From Acidovorax sp. NB1 (GTDB lineage: Bacteria; Pseudomonadota; Gammaproteobacteria; Burkholderiales; Burkholderiaceae_C), in the NCBI RefSeq assembly GCF_005405905.1, contig NZ_BJHU01000007.1, positions 1 to 33,970 on the forward strand: 33,970 nucleotides of DNA, in the 5' to 3' direction. The notes beneath the pieces are model-generated. The model was not told where the DNA came from. It saw only the letters and a program-made list of their open reading frames with translations, and did no database searches. A program made the translations under genes and the position numbers. This document shows, in pieces, positions 16,896-24,273 of this stretch (the stretch's first letter is position 1; every line of letters starts with the position of its first letter).

Positions 16896-17095
16896 GGTGG
16901 CAGAACTTGTTCATGCACAAGCCGCAGTAACCCCTGTCCATCACGGCACAGCATTGTCCCGAGCTTGAGCGTATAAATCGTTTGACAGCGGCGCAGCCCT
17001 CCGGGGAGTCTGCGCGCAAGCAAAGCCACGCACAGATGGCTCAAGGATCACCCATACCCATAGATCACAAGCAGACCGCCCACCAGGAGACAACG

Positions 17096-17431
17096 ATGGA
17101 CATCAGCGCCCCCCACACGCCCACCGACCCGCGCAGCTTCAAGCGCTTTGCGGAGTTCTATCCCTTCTACCTGACGGAGCACAGCAACCGCATCTGCCGG
17201 CGCCTGCACTTTGTAGGCTCGACGCTTACCCTGGTCTGCCTGGCCATGCTGGTGGCCACGGGCAAGCCGCAGTACCTGCTGTACGGCCTGCTCTGCGGCT
17301 ATGGCTTTGCCTGGGTGGGGCACTTCGGCTTCGAGAAGAACAAGCCCGCCAGCTTCAAGCGCCCGCTCTACAGCTTCATGGGCGACTGGGTGATGTACAA
17401 GGACATCTGGACGGGCAAGGTGCCGTTCTGA
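17096..17431 (+). CDS. DUF962 / Mpo1-like membrane protein
   Basis: A 111-residue protein with two hydrophobic segments and the family motifs FYPFYLTEHSNRICRRLHFVG and WVGHFGFEKNKPASF, whose histidines match those thought to bind iron. The yeast relative Mpo1 is a dioxygenase in alpha-oxidation of 2-hydroxy fatty acids; the bacterial role is not shown. The start at 17096 is fixed by AGGAGA 5 nt upstream; the frame is open for 38 more codons to 16982 but without family character. Repeat type A follows downstream. Confidence 0.88.
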   Translation: MDISAPHTPTDPRSFKRFAEFYPFYLTEHSNRICRRLHFVGSTLTLVCLAMLVATGKPQYLLYGLLCGYGFAWVGHFGFEKNKPASFKRPLYSFMGDWVMYKDIWTGKVPF

Positions 17432-17441
17432 CGGAAAAATC

Positions 17442-17507
17442 CAAGCAAAAATGGGCGCTGCCGCGCGTCCATCATGCGATTTAAGCTATACACTAAATAG
17501 CAAACAT
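17442..17507. repeat. Dispersed intergenic repeat, copy 2 (type A)
   Basis: Aligns over 66 bp without gaps to 7009-7074, in the same orientation. It lies between the convergent DUF962 and YihY genes. Confidence 0.6.
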
Positions 17508-17521
17508 AGCGCAACAGCAGG

Positions 17522-18784
17522 TCATCTGGCCTGCGCAGTGCCCTCAAGCACATCAGCCATGTGCAGGGTCTCCAGGCCCGTGCGCTGCCACAGCGGGCCC
17601 AGGCTCGGTACACGCTCCAGCAGCAGCTTTTGCACCAGGGGCGCCAACGGGGTGTGAGCCGGGTCGGCCAGCAGCACATAGCGCGGCTCGGGCACGTCGG
17701 AAGCACTCACCGCCGCATCGGCCACCTCGCCCGCCCAGTCGAGTGCGGTCAGCGCTTCCAACACGGGTTCGAGCTGCAGCACGTCCACGCGCAGCAGTTG
17801 CGCCAGCTGGCTGGGGCGCAGGCCCTTCATGGGCTGGCTGCGCGCGCGGTGCAGCTCCTGCAACACCTCCACCGCCAGCTGAAACGTCCAGCCCGCCACG
17901 GTGCCACGCCGCGCCACGCCCGCCAGCAGGCTGGGCAAGTAAGCCGTGACTACCGCCCCCAGCAGCACGATGACCCAGGCCACATAGATCCACACCAGCA
18001 GGATGGGCAGCGTGGCAAACGCGCCGTACACCACCGAATAGGTGGGCACCTTGCCCAGGTACAGCGCCAGCACCTTCTTGGCCAGCTCGATGCACACGGC
18101 CACAAACAGCCCGCCCGTCCAGGCATGCCGCCACTTGACCGGCGTGTTGGGCACATAGTGGTACAGCGAGGCCATGCCGCCCGCCAGCACAACAAACTGG
18201 ATCGAATCGAACAGCAGCTGCACCCCATCGGGCAGGCGCTTGACCAGCCCGCCCGAGGCCGACATCACATACGAGGTGAGCGCCAGGCTCGCCCCCATCA
18301 GCAACGGGCCCAGCGTGATGGCCGCCCAGTAGATCAGCACCCGCTGTCCCAGCGGGCGCAGGCGCTGCACGCGCCAGATGTCATTAAGCGTGCGGTCGAT
18401 GGTCAGGATCAGCGCCAGCGCCGTGGCCAGCAGGATGCTGAAGCCCGCCACGCCCAGGCCGCTGGCCTTGGAGGCAAACTGGTTCAGGTAGCCAATCACC
18501 TGGCGCGAGATGCTGTCGGGCACCAGGCTGCTCACCAGCCAGCCCTGCAGCGCATCCTGCAGCTTGCCGAAGATGGGGAACGCGGTGAACACAGCCAGCG
18601 CCACGGTAAAAAAGGGCACCAGCGCCAGGATGGTGGTGAAGGTCAGGCTGCTGGCCGTGAGCCCCAGGTGGTCCTCACGAAAGCGTTCACGCAGCGTCTG
18701 GGCCGTGGTCTTCCACGGGAAGTGCGACAGTTCATTGATCAACGCTTCGGTGCGTGATGCGACTGTCTGGAGCGTGCTATGCAC
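17522..18784 (-). CDS. YihY/BrkB-family inner-membrane protein
   Basis: About 420 residues with roughly six transmembrane segments. The BrkB core is clear: DHLGLTASSLTFTTILALVPFFTVALAVF, then LNDIWRVQRLRPLGQRVLIYWAAITLGPLL, and TYSVVYGAFATLPILLVWIYVAWVIVLLGA. A ~120-residue cytoplasmic C-terminal tail follows. The family was once called RNase BN, but is not a nuclease; its function is unsettled. The start is uncertain: the likely GTG at 18784 lies inside the inverted repeat 18766-18799 and has no good ribosome binding site. A TTG 14 codons on (18742) is an alternative. The open frame running 82 codons upstream is only the palindromic element read through. Confidence 0.85.
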   Translation of the reverse strand: MHSTLQTVASRTEALINELSHFPWKTTAQTLRERFREDHLGLTASSLTFTTILALVPFFTVALAVFTAFPIFGKLQDALQGWLVSSLVPDSISRQVIGYLNQFASKASGLGVAGFSILLATALALILTIDRTLNDIWRVQRLRPLGQRVLIYWAAITLGPLLMGASLALTSYVMSASGGLVKRLPDGVQLLFDSIQFVVLAGGMASLYHYVPNTPVKWRHAWTGGLFVAVCIELAKKVLALYLGKVPTYSVVYGAFATLPILLVWIYVAWVIVLLGAVVTAYLPSLLAGVARRGTVAGWTFQLAVEVLQELHRARSQPMKGLRPSQLAQLLRVDVLQLEPVLEALTALDWAGEVADAAVSASDVPEPRYVLLADPAHTPLAPLVQKLLLERVPSLGPLWQRTGLETLHMADVLEGTAQAR

Positions 18785-19038
18785 TTTTACGTGCCCACGA
18801 AAGCCGGGGAAAGGCCCGGCAACTAGGCGCAGGACGCGCCGCGGTATGGATACCGCAAGCGTTCTGCAACAACGTGGCCGGTCCTTTCCCCGGCTTTCCC
18901 GAAGGGTTGGGCCACAAGGCCAGCGCTCGCTGCGTTGCAACCCTTGCCAAGGCCCCAGCCTTGGCGGCGGCTTGCGCCTTGCGATCACGGGCCTTGTGGC
19001 CCAACGTGGGTACGTAAAAGTGCATAGCACGCTCTAGA
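18766..19038. repeat. 273-bp nested palindromic element
   Basis: Bounded by 34-bp inverted repeats (18766-18799 and 19005-19038) that match at 32 of 34 positions and contain GTGCTATGCACTTTTACGT. Inside are two further palindromes: 22-bp arms at 18799-18820 and 18877-18898 (21 of 22 matching) around a GCGGTA/TACCGC hairpin, and 16-bp perfect arms at 18906-18921 and 18990-19005 around a GCCAAGG/CCTTGGC hairpin. It fills the gap between yihY and the DUF2069 gene and covers the yihY start. No transposase gene and no clear target duplication. It may be a MITE-like or REP-like element. Confidence 0.8.
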
Positions 19039-19067
19039 AAGGACATGGCCGATATGATGCCACCCCA

Positions 19068-19499
19068 ATGACTGCATCCCCCGCCATCCCCCTCGCGCCG
19101 CCTGACAGCGGCGTCGCCGCCACCCGCTGGCTGGCCACCGGCAGCCTGCTGGCCCTGATTGTTCTTTGCCTGGCCTGGGAGCTGGTGCTGGCCCCGTTGC
19201 GCCCCGGCGGCACCTGGCTGGCCATCAAGGCCCTGCCACTGTGCATCCCGCTGGCGGGCATCCTCAAGAACCGCATGTACACCTACCGCTGGGTCAGCCT
19301 GGTGATCTGGCTGTATTTCACCGAAGGCGTGGTGCGCGGCTGGAGCGACAAGCCTCCGTCACAGTGGCTGGCCTGGGCCGAAGTGGCCCTGTGCCTGGTG
19401 CTGTTCACCGCCTGCACGCTGCATGTGCGGCTGCGCCAGCGCAATGCCAAGGCGGCAGCATCCGCTGCCGAGGCCAGCGTGGCAGCCCCCGCTCCCTGA
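19068..19499 (+). CDS. DUF2069 membrane protein
   Basis: A 143-residue protein with four predicted membrane helices and the DUF2069 pattern: WELVLAPLRPGGTWLAIKALPL, GILKNRMYTYRWVSLVIWLYFTEGVVRGWSD (basic turn followed by a glutamate-containing helix), and a C-terminal helix ending in a basic, Ala-rich tail. Function unknown. It is divergent from yihY across the palindromic element and 57 nt upstream of the FAD dehydrogenase gene. Confidence 0.85.
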   Translation: MTASPAIPLAPPDSGVAATRWLATGSLLALIVLCLAWELVLAPLRPGGTWLAIKALPLCIPLAGILKNRMYTYRWVSLVIWLYFTEGVVRGWSDKPPSQWLAWAEVALCLVLFTACTLHVRLRQRNAKAAASAAEASVAAPAP

Positions 19500-19556
19500 C
19501 AAGCCCCGCACATCCATCGCCCTGCACTTTTCAACGCACTGCACACCCGTTTGCCC

Positions 19557-20972
19557 ATGACCACTTTGCTTGACACCCTGCGCGCCATCGTTGGCCCCAC
19601 CCATGTGCTCGCTGATGGCGACCTGACCGCCTGGGAACAGGACTGGCGCCGCCGCGTGCGCGGCAAGGCCCTGGCCGTGGTACGCCCTGCCAATACGCAA
19701 GAGGTGGCCGCTGTGGTCAAAGCCTGCGCGGCAGCGGGCACCGCCATCGTTCCGCAGGGCGGCAACACCGGCCTGGCTGTGGGCTCGACGCCCGACGACA
19801 GCGGCACGCAGATCGTGCTGAGCCTCACGCGCATGAACACGGTGCGCAGCGTGGACACCGACAACCTGACCATGACCGTGGAAGCGGGCTGCATCCTGCA
19901 AAACCTGCAGGACGTGGCGCAGAACGCGGGCGTGCTCTTCCCCCTGAGCCTCGCGGCCGAAGGCAGTTGCACCATCGGCGGCAACCTGGGCACCAACGCG
20001 GGCGGCACGCAGGTGGTGCGCTACGGCAACGCACGCGACCTGTGCCTGGGCCTGGAAGTCGTCACGCCCCAGGGCGAGGTGTGGGACGGCCTCAAAGGCC
20101 TGCGCAAGGACAACACCGGCTACGACCTGCGCGACCTGTTCATCGGCAGCGAAGGCACGCTGGGCATCATCACCGCTGCGACGATGAAGCTCTACCCCGA
20201 GCCCGCCGCACGCCTCACCGCCTGGGCGGCCGTGCCATCAATGGAACACGCCGTGGCCTTGTTGGGCCTGGCGCACAAGCAGCTGGGCGCGGGCCTCACG
20301 GGCTTCGAAGTGATGGGCCAGTTTGCGCTGAGCCTGGTGGGCAAACACATGCCGCAGCTGCGCGTGCCGTTTTTGGGCGATGACAACGCGCCCTGGTGCG
20401 TGCTGCTCGAAAACTCCGACAGCGAATCCGAAGAGCACGCGCGCGCACGGTTTGAATCGCTGCTGGAAACCGCGTTTGAAATGGGCTGCGTGACCGACGC
20501 CGTGGTGGCTGAGAACCTCACCCAGGCCCACCAGCTGTGGCACATCCGCGAGAGCATTCCCCTCGCCCAGGCCGAAGAGGGTCTGAACATCAAGCACGAC
20601 ATCTCGGTGCAGATCTCGCGCATCCCCGCCTTCGTGGCGCACACCGATGCGGTGCTGCAGCGCGAGATCCCGGGCGTGCGCCTGGTTAACTTCGGCCACC
20701 TGGGCGACGGCAACCTGCACTACAACGTACAGGCCCCGGCAGAGGGCGACCCCAAGGCCTTTCTGCGCGAGCATGAGGAGCATGTGAACCACCTCGTGTA
20801 CGAGGCCGTGGCCGAGTTTGGCGGCTCGTTCTCGGCCGAGCACGGCATCGGCGAGCTCAAGGCCGACAAGCTCGCCAAGTACCAGTCGCCCGTGGCGCTG
20901 GGCATGATGCGCGCCATCAAGCAGGCGCTGGACCCGCAGGGCATCATGAACCCGAAGCGCGTACTGCAATAA
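19557..20972 (+). CDS. FAD-linked 2-hydroxyacid dehydrogenase (D-lactate/2-hydroxyglutarate type)
   Basis: A 471-residue flavoprotein that oxidises a D-2-hydroxyacid to the 2-oxoacid. The N-terminal FAD_binding_4 domain shows VRPANTQEVAAVVKAC, PQGGNTGLAVGS and GGNLGTNAGGTQVVRYGN; the C-terminal FAD-oxidase domain has NFGHLGDGNLHYNV, whose histidines bind the active-site metal, and SAEHGIGELKADKL. The order and length match the GlcD/D2HGDH group; the substrate is not fixed by these motifs. The ATG at 19557 is preferred to a TTG two codons upstream. A large hairpin begins at the stop codon. Confidence 0.9.
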   Translation: MTTLLDTLRAIVGPTHVLADGDLTAWEQDWRRRVRGKALAVVRPANTQEVAAVVKACAAAGTAIVPQGGNTGLAVGSTPDDSGTQIVLSLTRMNTVRSVDTDNLTMTVEAGCILQNLQDVAQNAGVLFPLSLAAEGSCTIGGNLGTNAGGTQVVRYGNARDLCLGLEVVTPQGEVWDGLKGLRKDNTGYDLRDLFIGSEGTLGIITAATMKLYPEPAARLTAWAAVPSMEHAVALLGLAHKQLGAGLTGFEVMGQFALSLVGKHMPQLRVPFLGDDNAPWCVLLENSDSESEEHARARFESLLETAFEMGCVTDAVVAENLTQAHQLWHIRESIPLAQAEEGLNIKHDISVQISRIPAFVAHTDAVLQREIPGVRLVNFGHLGDGNLHYNVQAPAEGDPKAFLREHEEHVNHLVYEAVAEFGGSFSAEHGIGELKADKLAKYQSPVALGMMRAIKQALDPQGIMNPKRVLQ

Positions 20973-21085
20973 GAGCGGCTAAAAACACTCAGCGAAGCGG
21001 TTCTGGCTAGGCGCTGTGTCGCAGGCAGTACGAGCAGTACGACAAGACACAGCAACGACGCCAGAAGAGTTTTGTTAGCCGCTCT
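20972..21085 (+). terminator. 114-bp hairpin directly after the FAD dehydrogenase stop codon
   Basis: Outer arms AGAGCGGCTAA (20972-20982) and TTAGCCGCTCT (21075-21085) are perfectly complementary. Further in, TTCTGGC pairs with GCCAGAA (21001-21007 / 21060-21066) and GCTGTGTC with GACACAGC (21013-21020 / 21046-21053). The apex carries two GTAC sites. There is no T-run, so it is not a standard terminator; it may stabilise the 3' end of the mRNA or reduce read-through into the GNAT gene. It resembles the hairpin at 32059-32184. Confidence 0.7.
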
Positions 21086-21106
21086 AAACCCACAGAAAGC
21101 TGACCC

Positions 21107-21574
21107 ATGACCGCTGCCGTTACCGTGCGCCCGGTTCAACCCGAAGACTACGCCGCCTGGCGCCCGCTCTGGGACGGCTACAACGCGTTCTACGGCCGCT
21201 TTGGTGCCACCGCGCTGCCCGAGCACATCACCCAAACCACCTGGCAGCGCTTTCATGACGCGGCAGAGCCCATGTTCTGCCTGGTGGCACAGGACGATGC
21301 CAGCGGCGAGCTTCTGGGCCTCACGCACTACCTGTTTCACCGCAGCATGACGCGCATCCAGCCCGTGTGCTACCTGAGCGACCTGTTCACCCGCGAGGCC
21401 GCGCGCGGCCGGGGCGTGGGCCGGGCGCTCATCGATGCGGTGTATGGCGCAGCGCGCGCCGCCCAATCTTCGCGCGTGTACTGGCAAACCCACGAGACCA
21501 ATGCCGCCGGGCGCCAGCTGTATGACAAGCTGGCCAAGCACCACGGCTTCATCGTTTACGCACAAGAACTCTGA
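21107..21574 (+). CDS. GNAT-family N-acetyltransferase
   Basis: A 155-residue single-domain acetyltransferase. It opens VTVRPVQPEDYAAWRPLWDGY; the acetyl-CoA binding motif A is YLSDLFTREAARGRGVGRALIDAVYGAA (R-G-R-G-V-G-R), and motif B follows as VYWQTHETNAAGRQLYDKLAKHHGF. This pattern is common among small-molecule GNATs. Substrate unknown. It follows the large hairpin and precedes the SUKH-like gene by 38 nt on the same strand. Confidence 0.92.
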   Translation: MTAAVTVRPVQPEDYAAWRPLWDGYNAFYGRFGATALPEHITQTTWQRFHDAAEPMFCLVAQDDASGELLGLTHYLFHRSMTRIQPVCYLSDLFTREAARGRGVGRALIDAVYGAARAAQSSRVYWQTHETNAAGRQLYDKLAKHHGFIVYAQEL

Positions 21575-21612
21575 GCGCTGCGCACAAGCCGCAGTCCACA
21601 ACAGGACCACCC

Positions 21613-22233
21613 ATGACACTGCCCGACCTGCACCGCGCCATCGCCGAACACACCGGCACGTTCTCCTGCGAGCGCATCAACAAGCCGCAGGAAACCAAAA
21701 CGGTGAACTTCCAGCACCACATCCAGCCGCCCGCAGTGCTGGATGCGCCGCTGCCCGATGTAGGCAGCCTGCCCGCGTTCTACGCCACGTTGGGCGGCGT
21801 CTTGCTGTACCACGACGCACTCAGCGGCGATGCGGCCCGCTACATCGCCCCGCCCGCCGAATGGGCCGAGCTGCACGAGGCCTTCAGCGGCTGGATCGAA
21901 CACCTGGGCGACGAAGAACGCGAAGACATCCTGCCCGACTGGATCGAGCACTGCCTGGTGATCGGCGAGACACCGCGCTCGGGCAACTACATCCTGATGG
22001 CCACCGAGGGCGAATGTGCAGGGCAGGTGTTCGAGTTCGACCACGATGGCTACGAGTTCACCCACGGTGCCAACGACCTGGTGGCGTATGTGGAGGGCAT
22101 GCTCCACCTCAGCAGCGAAACGCTGGCCAACTTCGCCTCCCACATGCGCTTCATCGACAAGAACAACGGAGCCCAGTGGTGGATTCTGGAAATGAACGAC
22201 AACCGGGGACAGCGGGTGCGTACCGATGTGTGA
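21613..22233 (+). CDS. SUKH (SMI1/KNR4)-like protein
   Basis: A 206-residue soluble, acidic protein without signal peptide or membrane segment. The middle and C-terminal parts fit the SMI1/KNR4 fold: LPAFYATLGGVLLY, WIEHCLVIGETPRSGNYILMATEGECAGQVFEFDHDGYEF, followed by a helix (LVAYVEGML) and an acidic end. SUKH proteins often act as immunity proteins against secreted toxins, but many are solitary, and no toxin gene is visible here. The last 30 residues (FIDKNNGAQWWILEMNDNRG) are not part of the core as I know it. Family call by pattern. Confidence 0.65.
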   Translation: MTLPDLHRAIAEHTGTFSCERINKPQETKTVNFQHHIQPPAVLDAPLPDVGSLPAFYATLGGVLLYHDALSGDAARYIAPPAEWAELHEAFSGWIEHLGDEEREDILPDWIEHCLVIGETPRSGNYILMATEGECAGQVFEFDHDGYEFTHGANDLVAYVEGMLHLSSETLANFASHMRFIDKNNGAQWWILEMNDNRGQRVRTDV

Positions 22234-22261
22234 GGTACGGCGGGGGTGAAAGCACCTATCG

Positions 22262-22327
22262 CTATAAAAGTGAGAGCTGCAAGCGCATACAGATCAGGCG
22301 CCAGAAGCCATTTCAACTAAAAATCTC
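22262..22327. repeat. Dispersed intergenic repeat, copy 2 (type B)
   Basis: Shares AGCT...TAC...GCGC(C)AGAAG-CCATTT with 7145-7207 in the same order, with one-base gaps. It lies between the convergent SUKH-like and GNAT genes. Confidence 0.5.
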
Positions 22328-22374
22328 ACGCGCTCGCCTACGGCTCGATAGGCAACGCAGCAGCAGAGGTGACG

Positions 22375-22863
22375 TCACAACACCTTGCGCATCGGCTGTG
22401 CCTGCAACCCTGCCCACGTTTGCGCCGCTCCATGCGGCGCATAACCATTGCGACGGTAAAAGGCCTCGGCAGTACGCGTGCTCTCCAACCCCACAGCTGC
22501 GAGCCCCACCTCGCGGGCATGGGCCTCGACGTGCTGCAGCAGGGCCCGCCCCACCCCCTGGTGCAAGGCATCCGGCACCACGTAGCACAGCGCCAGCACG
22601 GCCTGCGCCCGCAGCGCAAAGCCCACCATCGTTTCGCCCCGGTATGCGCCCCACGCCACTGCACCCGGCGCGGCGATCCACGCGGCCAGGTTCTCGGGTG
22701 TCTTGTTGGCCAGCCAAGCTGTCAGGATGGTGGCATCATTGGCATGGTCGAGCACGCAGCAGTGGGTGATGGACTGGCGGACGACGGCACAGGCGGTTTC
22801 TGCGGTACCAGGGCCGACGGGAACGATCTCTGTGCCCTGAGGCACTGCGCTATCCGCAATCAC
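22375..22863 (-). CDS. GNAT-family N-acetyltransferase (second)
   Basis: A 162-residue acetyltransferase. The acetyl-CoA site is LCYVVPDALHQGVGRALLQHVEAHARE (Q-G-V-G-R), followed by VGLESTRTAEAFYRRNGYAPHG, the usual motif B with F-Y-x-x-x-G-Y. Its ATG overlaps the stop codon of the small membrane protein gene (ATGA), so the two are translationally coupled. Substrate unknown. Confidence 0.9.
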   Translation of the reverse strand: MIADSAVPQGTEIVPVGPGTAETACAVVRQSITHCCVLDHANDATILTAWLANKTPENLAAWIAAPGAVAWGAYRGETMVGFALRAQAVLALCYVVPDALHQGVGRALLQHVEAHAREVGLAAVGLESTRTAEAFYRRNGYAPHGAAQTWAGLQAQPMRKVL

Positions 22864-23135
22864 ACCGAAACCAGCCTGGAAAGCGCGACCGCCAACACAG
22901 CAAGAAGCGCATAGAACAACAGTCCCACAAATATCAGGCCGTTGGTCGTCACCACACGTTGCCCCTCATGCCGGAACGACAGTGCACCAGCGGCACTCAA
23001 GGTGCGCGCTTCGTTGCTGCCCCTGCGCTCAGAGCGCCAGCGGCCCAGGCTGACCACCCGGACCACCTGCGCACCGGTGAAGACGATCAGCACTTCGACG
23101 ACTGACCACAGCATCGCAACCAGAAACTCCGTCAT
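22860..23135 (-). CDS. Small two-helix membrane protein
   Basis: A 91-residue protein with a hydrophobic helix at each end (about residues 4-28 and 65-88) and a basic, Arg-rich middle (GRWRSERRGSNEARTL). I do not recognise a family. The start is taken at 23135 because GGAGG lies 6 nt upstream; the ATG at 23141 abuts that site and is less likely. It overlaps the GNAT gene by 4 nt, which suggests joint expression. Confidence 0.65.
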   Translation of the reverse strand: MTEFLVAMLWSVVEVLIVFTGAQVVRVVSLGRWRSERRGSNEARTLSAAGALSFRHEGQRVVTTNGLIFVGLLFYALLAVLAVALSRLVSV

Positions 23136-23210
23136 CGGCATCCTCCGCGAATCTGCGACGGGAAATGATAGACGGCCAGCCTTGACGAGGGCGATGCCCT
23201 TGCCCCGACG

Positions 23211-24245
23211 TCAACGCGGGTCTTGGGCTGCGGGGTGCTGCTCGCTCCACGCGAGGGCGGCCTCCCAGCCCGGCGGCACGCAGCCCTGCTCCATCACACA
23301 CAGGCTGGCGCTGGCCAGCGCATGGCGCAGCGCCTGCTGGCAGGCATCAGCCGTCAGCCCATCAACGCACTGCACAAAACGGGCAACCCCGGCGGCCTCT
23401 GACTGCCGCAGCAGATGCGCCAGCAACCCGGCCAGAAAGCTGTCGCCCGCGCCCACGGTGTCCACCACCTGCAGCGGCTGGGTCTCTTTGGCAAAACACT
23501 GCGCGCCATTGCGATGCAGCAGCCAGGCGCCTTCCGCGCCCAGCGTCAGCGCCATCAGGTGGGCCTGCGGGTTAGCGGCCAGCAAATGCTTCGCGCGGGC
23601 CAACGCATCGGCACCCGGCACGGCCAAGTGCTCCAGGTCTTCGTCGCTCGCCTTGATGATGTGGGCGTGGGCCAGCGCGGCGTACACCGTGGTGCGGTAG
23701 ACCACCAGGTCGGGCATGACGGAGGGGCGCAGGTTGGCATCGACCACCACGCAGCGGCCAGCGGCGCGCTGGGCGGCCAGCCAAGGCAGGTAGATGGCGG
23801 TGTCACGCGCGTCGAGAGCCAACGCGCCGGTGCACACCAACTGAAGCTCGGGCAAGGCAGTACAGCTGTCGCCCAAGCGTTCTGCCGTCACGGCACGGTC
23901 CGCCACACCTTCGCGGTAAAAGGCGTAGTCGGGATGGCCATTTGCATCAAGGTTGACCACGGCCAGGGACGTGACTTGCTGCACAGGCTCAGGCCGGGCC
24001 AGCACCACGCCGTCGGCCACCAACTGCGCCGCCAGCTCGCAGCCAAAGCGGTCTCGCGACAAGGGGTTGAGGTACTGCGTGCCCACACCCTGCCGGGCCA
24101 GCGCACGACACAGGTTGTAGAGCGCGCCGCCCAGGCACGGCAGGTAGCTGCCATCGGGGCGGCGGATGAGGTCGATGAGGGCCTCCCCGGCGATGGCGGC
24201 TTGGACGGGCGTCGTAGCGGTAGAGGTGTCGGGTGCAGAAGTCAT
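23211..24245 (-). CDS. mtlZ: PfkB-family sugar kinase, probable fructokinase
   Basis: A 344-residue ribokinase-like kinase that should phosphorylate the fructose made from mannitol or sorbitol. The sugar-binding GG pair is at residues 39-40 in CLGGALYNLCRALARQGV and the catalytic aspartate is D268 in DTVGAGDSFLAGLL. FYREGVADRAV in the middle fits fructokinases. It is the last gene of the mtl operon, 28 nt after mtlY. The start MTSAPDT is chosen because the frame further upstream is only mtlY antisense-like low-complexity sequence; a strong ribosome binding site is not seen. The gene name follows the Pseudomonas mtlEFGKDYZ order. Confidence 0.85.
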   Translation of the reverse strand: MTSAPDTSTATTPVQAAIAGEALIDLIRRPDGSYLPCLGGALYNLCRALARQGVGTQYLNPLSRDRFGCELAAQLVADGVVLARPEPVQQVTSLAVVNLDANGHPDYAFYREGVADRAVTAERLGDSCTALPELQLVCTGALALDARDTAIYLPWLAAQRAAGRCVVVDANLRPSVMPDLVVYRTTVYAALAHAHIIKASDEDLEHLAVPGADALARAKHLLAANPQAHLMALTLGAEGAWLLHRNGAQCFAKETQPLQVVDTVGAGDSFLAGLLAHLLRQSEAAGVARFVQCVDGLTADACQQALRHALASASLCVMEQGCVPPGWEAALAWSEQHPAAQDPR

Positions 24246-24273
24246 GGTGGCTTGGGATTTAGAAGGCAGCACG

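Noticed and set aside
16982..17095. Longer start for the DUF962 protein
   Set aside because: AGGAGA directly before the ATG at 17096 decides the start, and the upstream residues are not family-like.
18785..19030. N-terminal extension of YihY by 82 residues
   Set aside because: The extra residues are the palindromic element read as protein, are Arg/Pro-rich and do not belong to the family.
23180..23218. TTGACG/CGTCAA inverted repeat after mtlZ
   Set aside because: It could fold at the end of the mtl operon but has no T-run and a large imperfect interior, so I did not call it a terminator.
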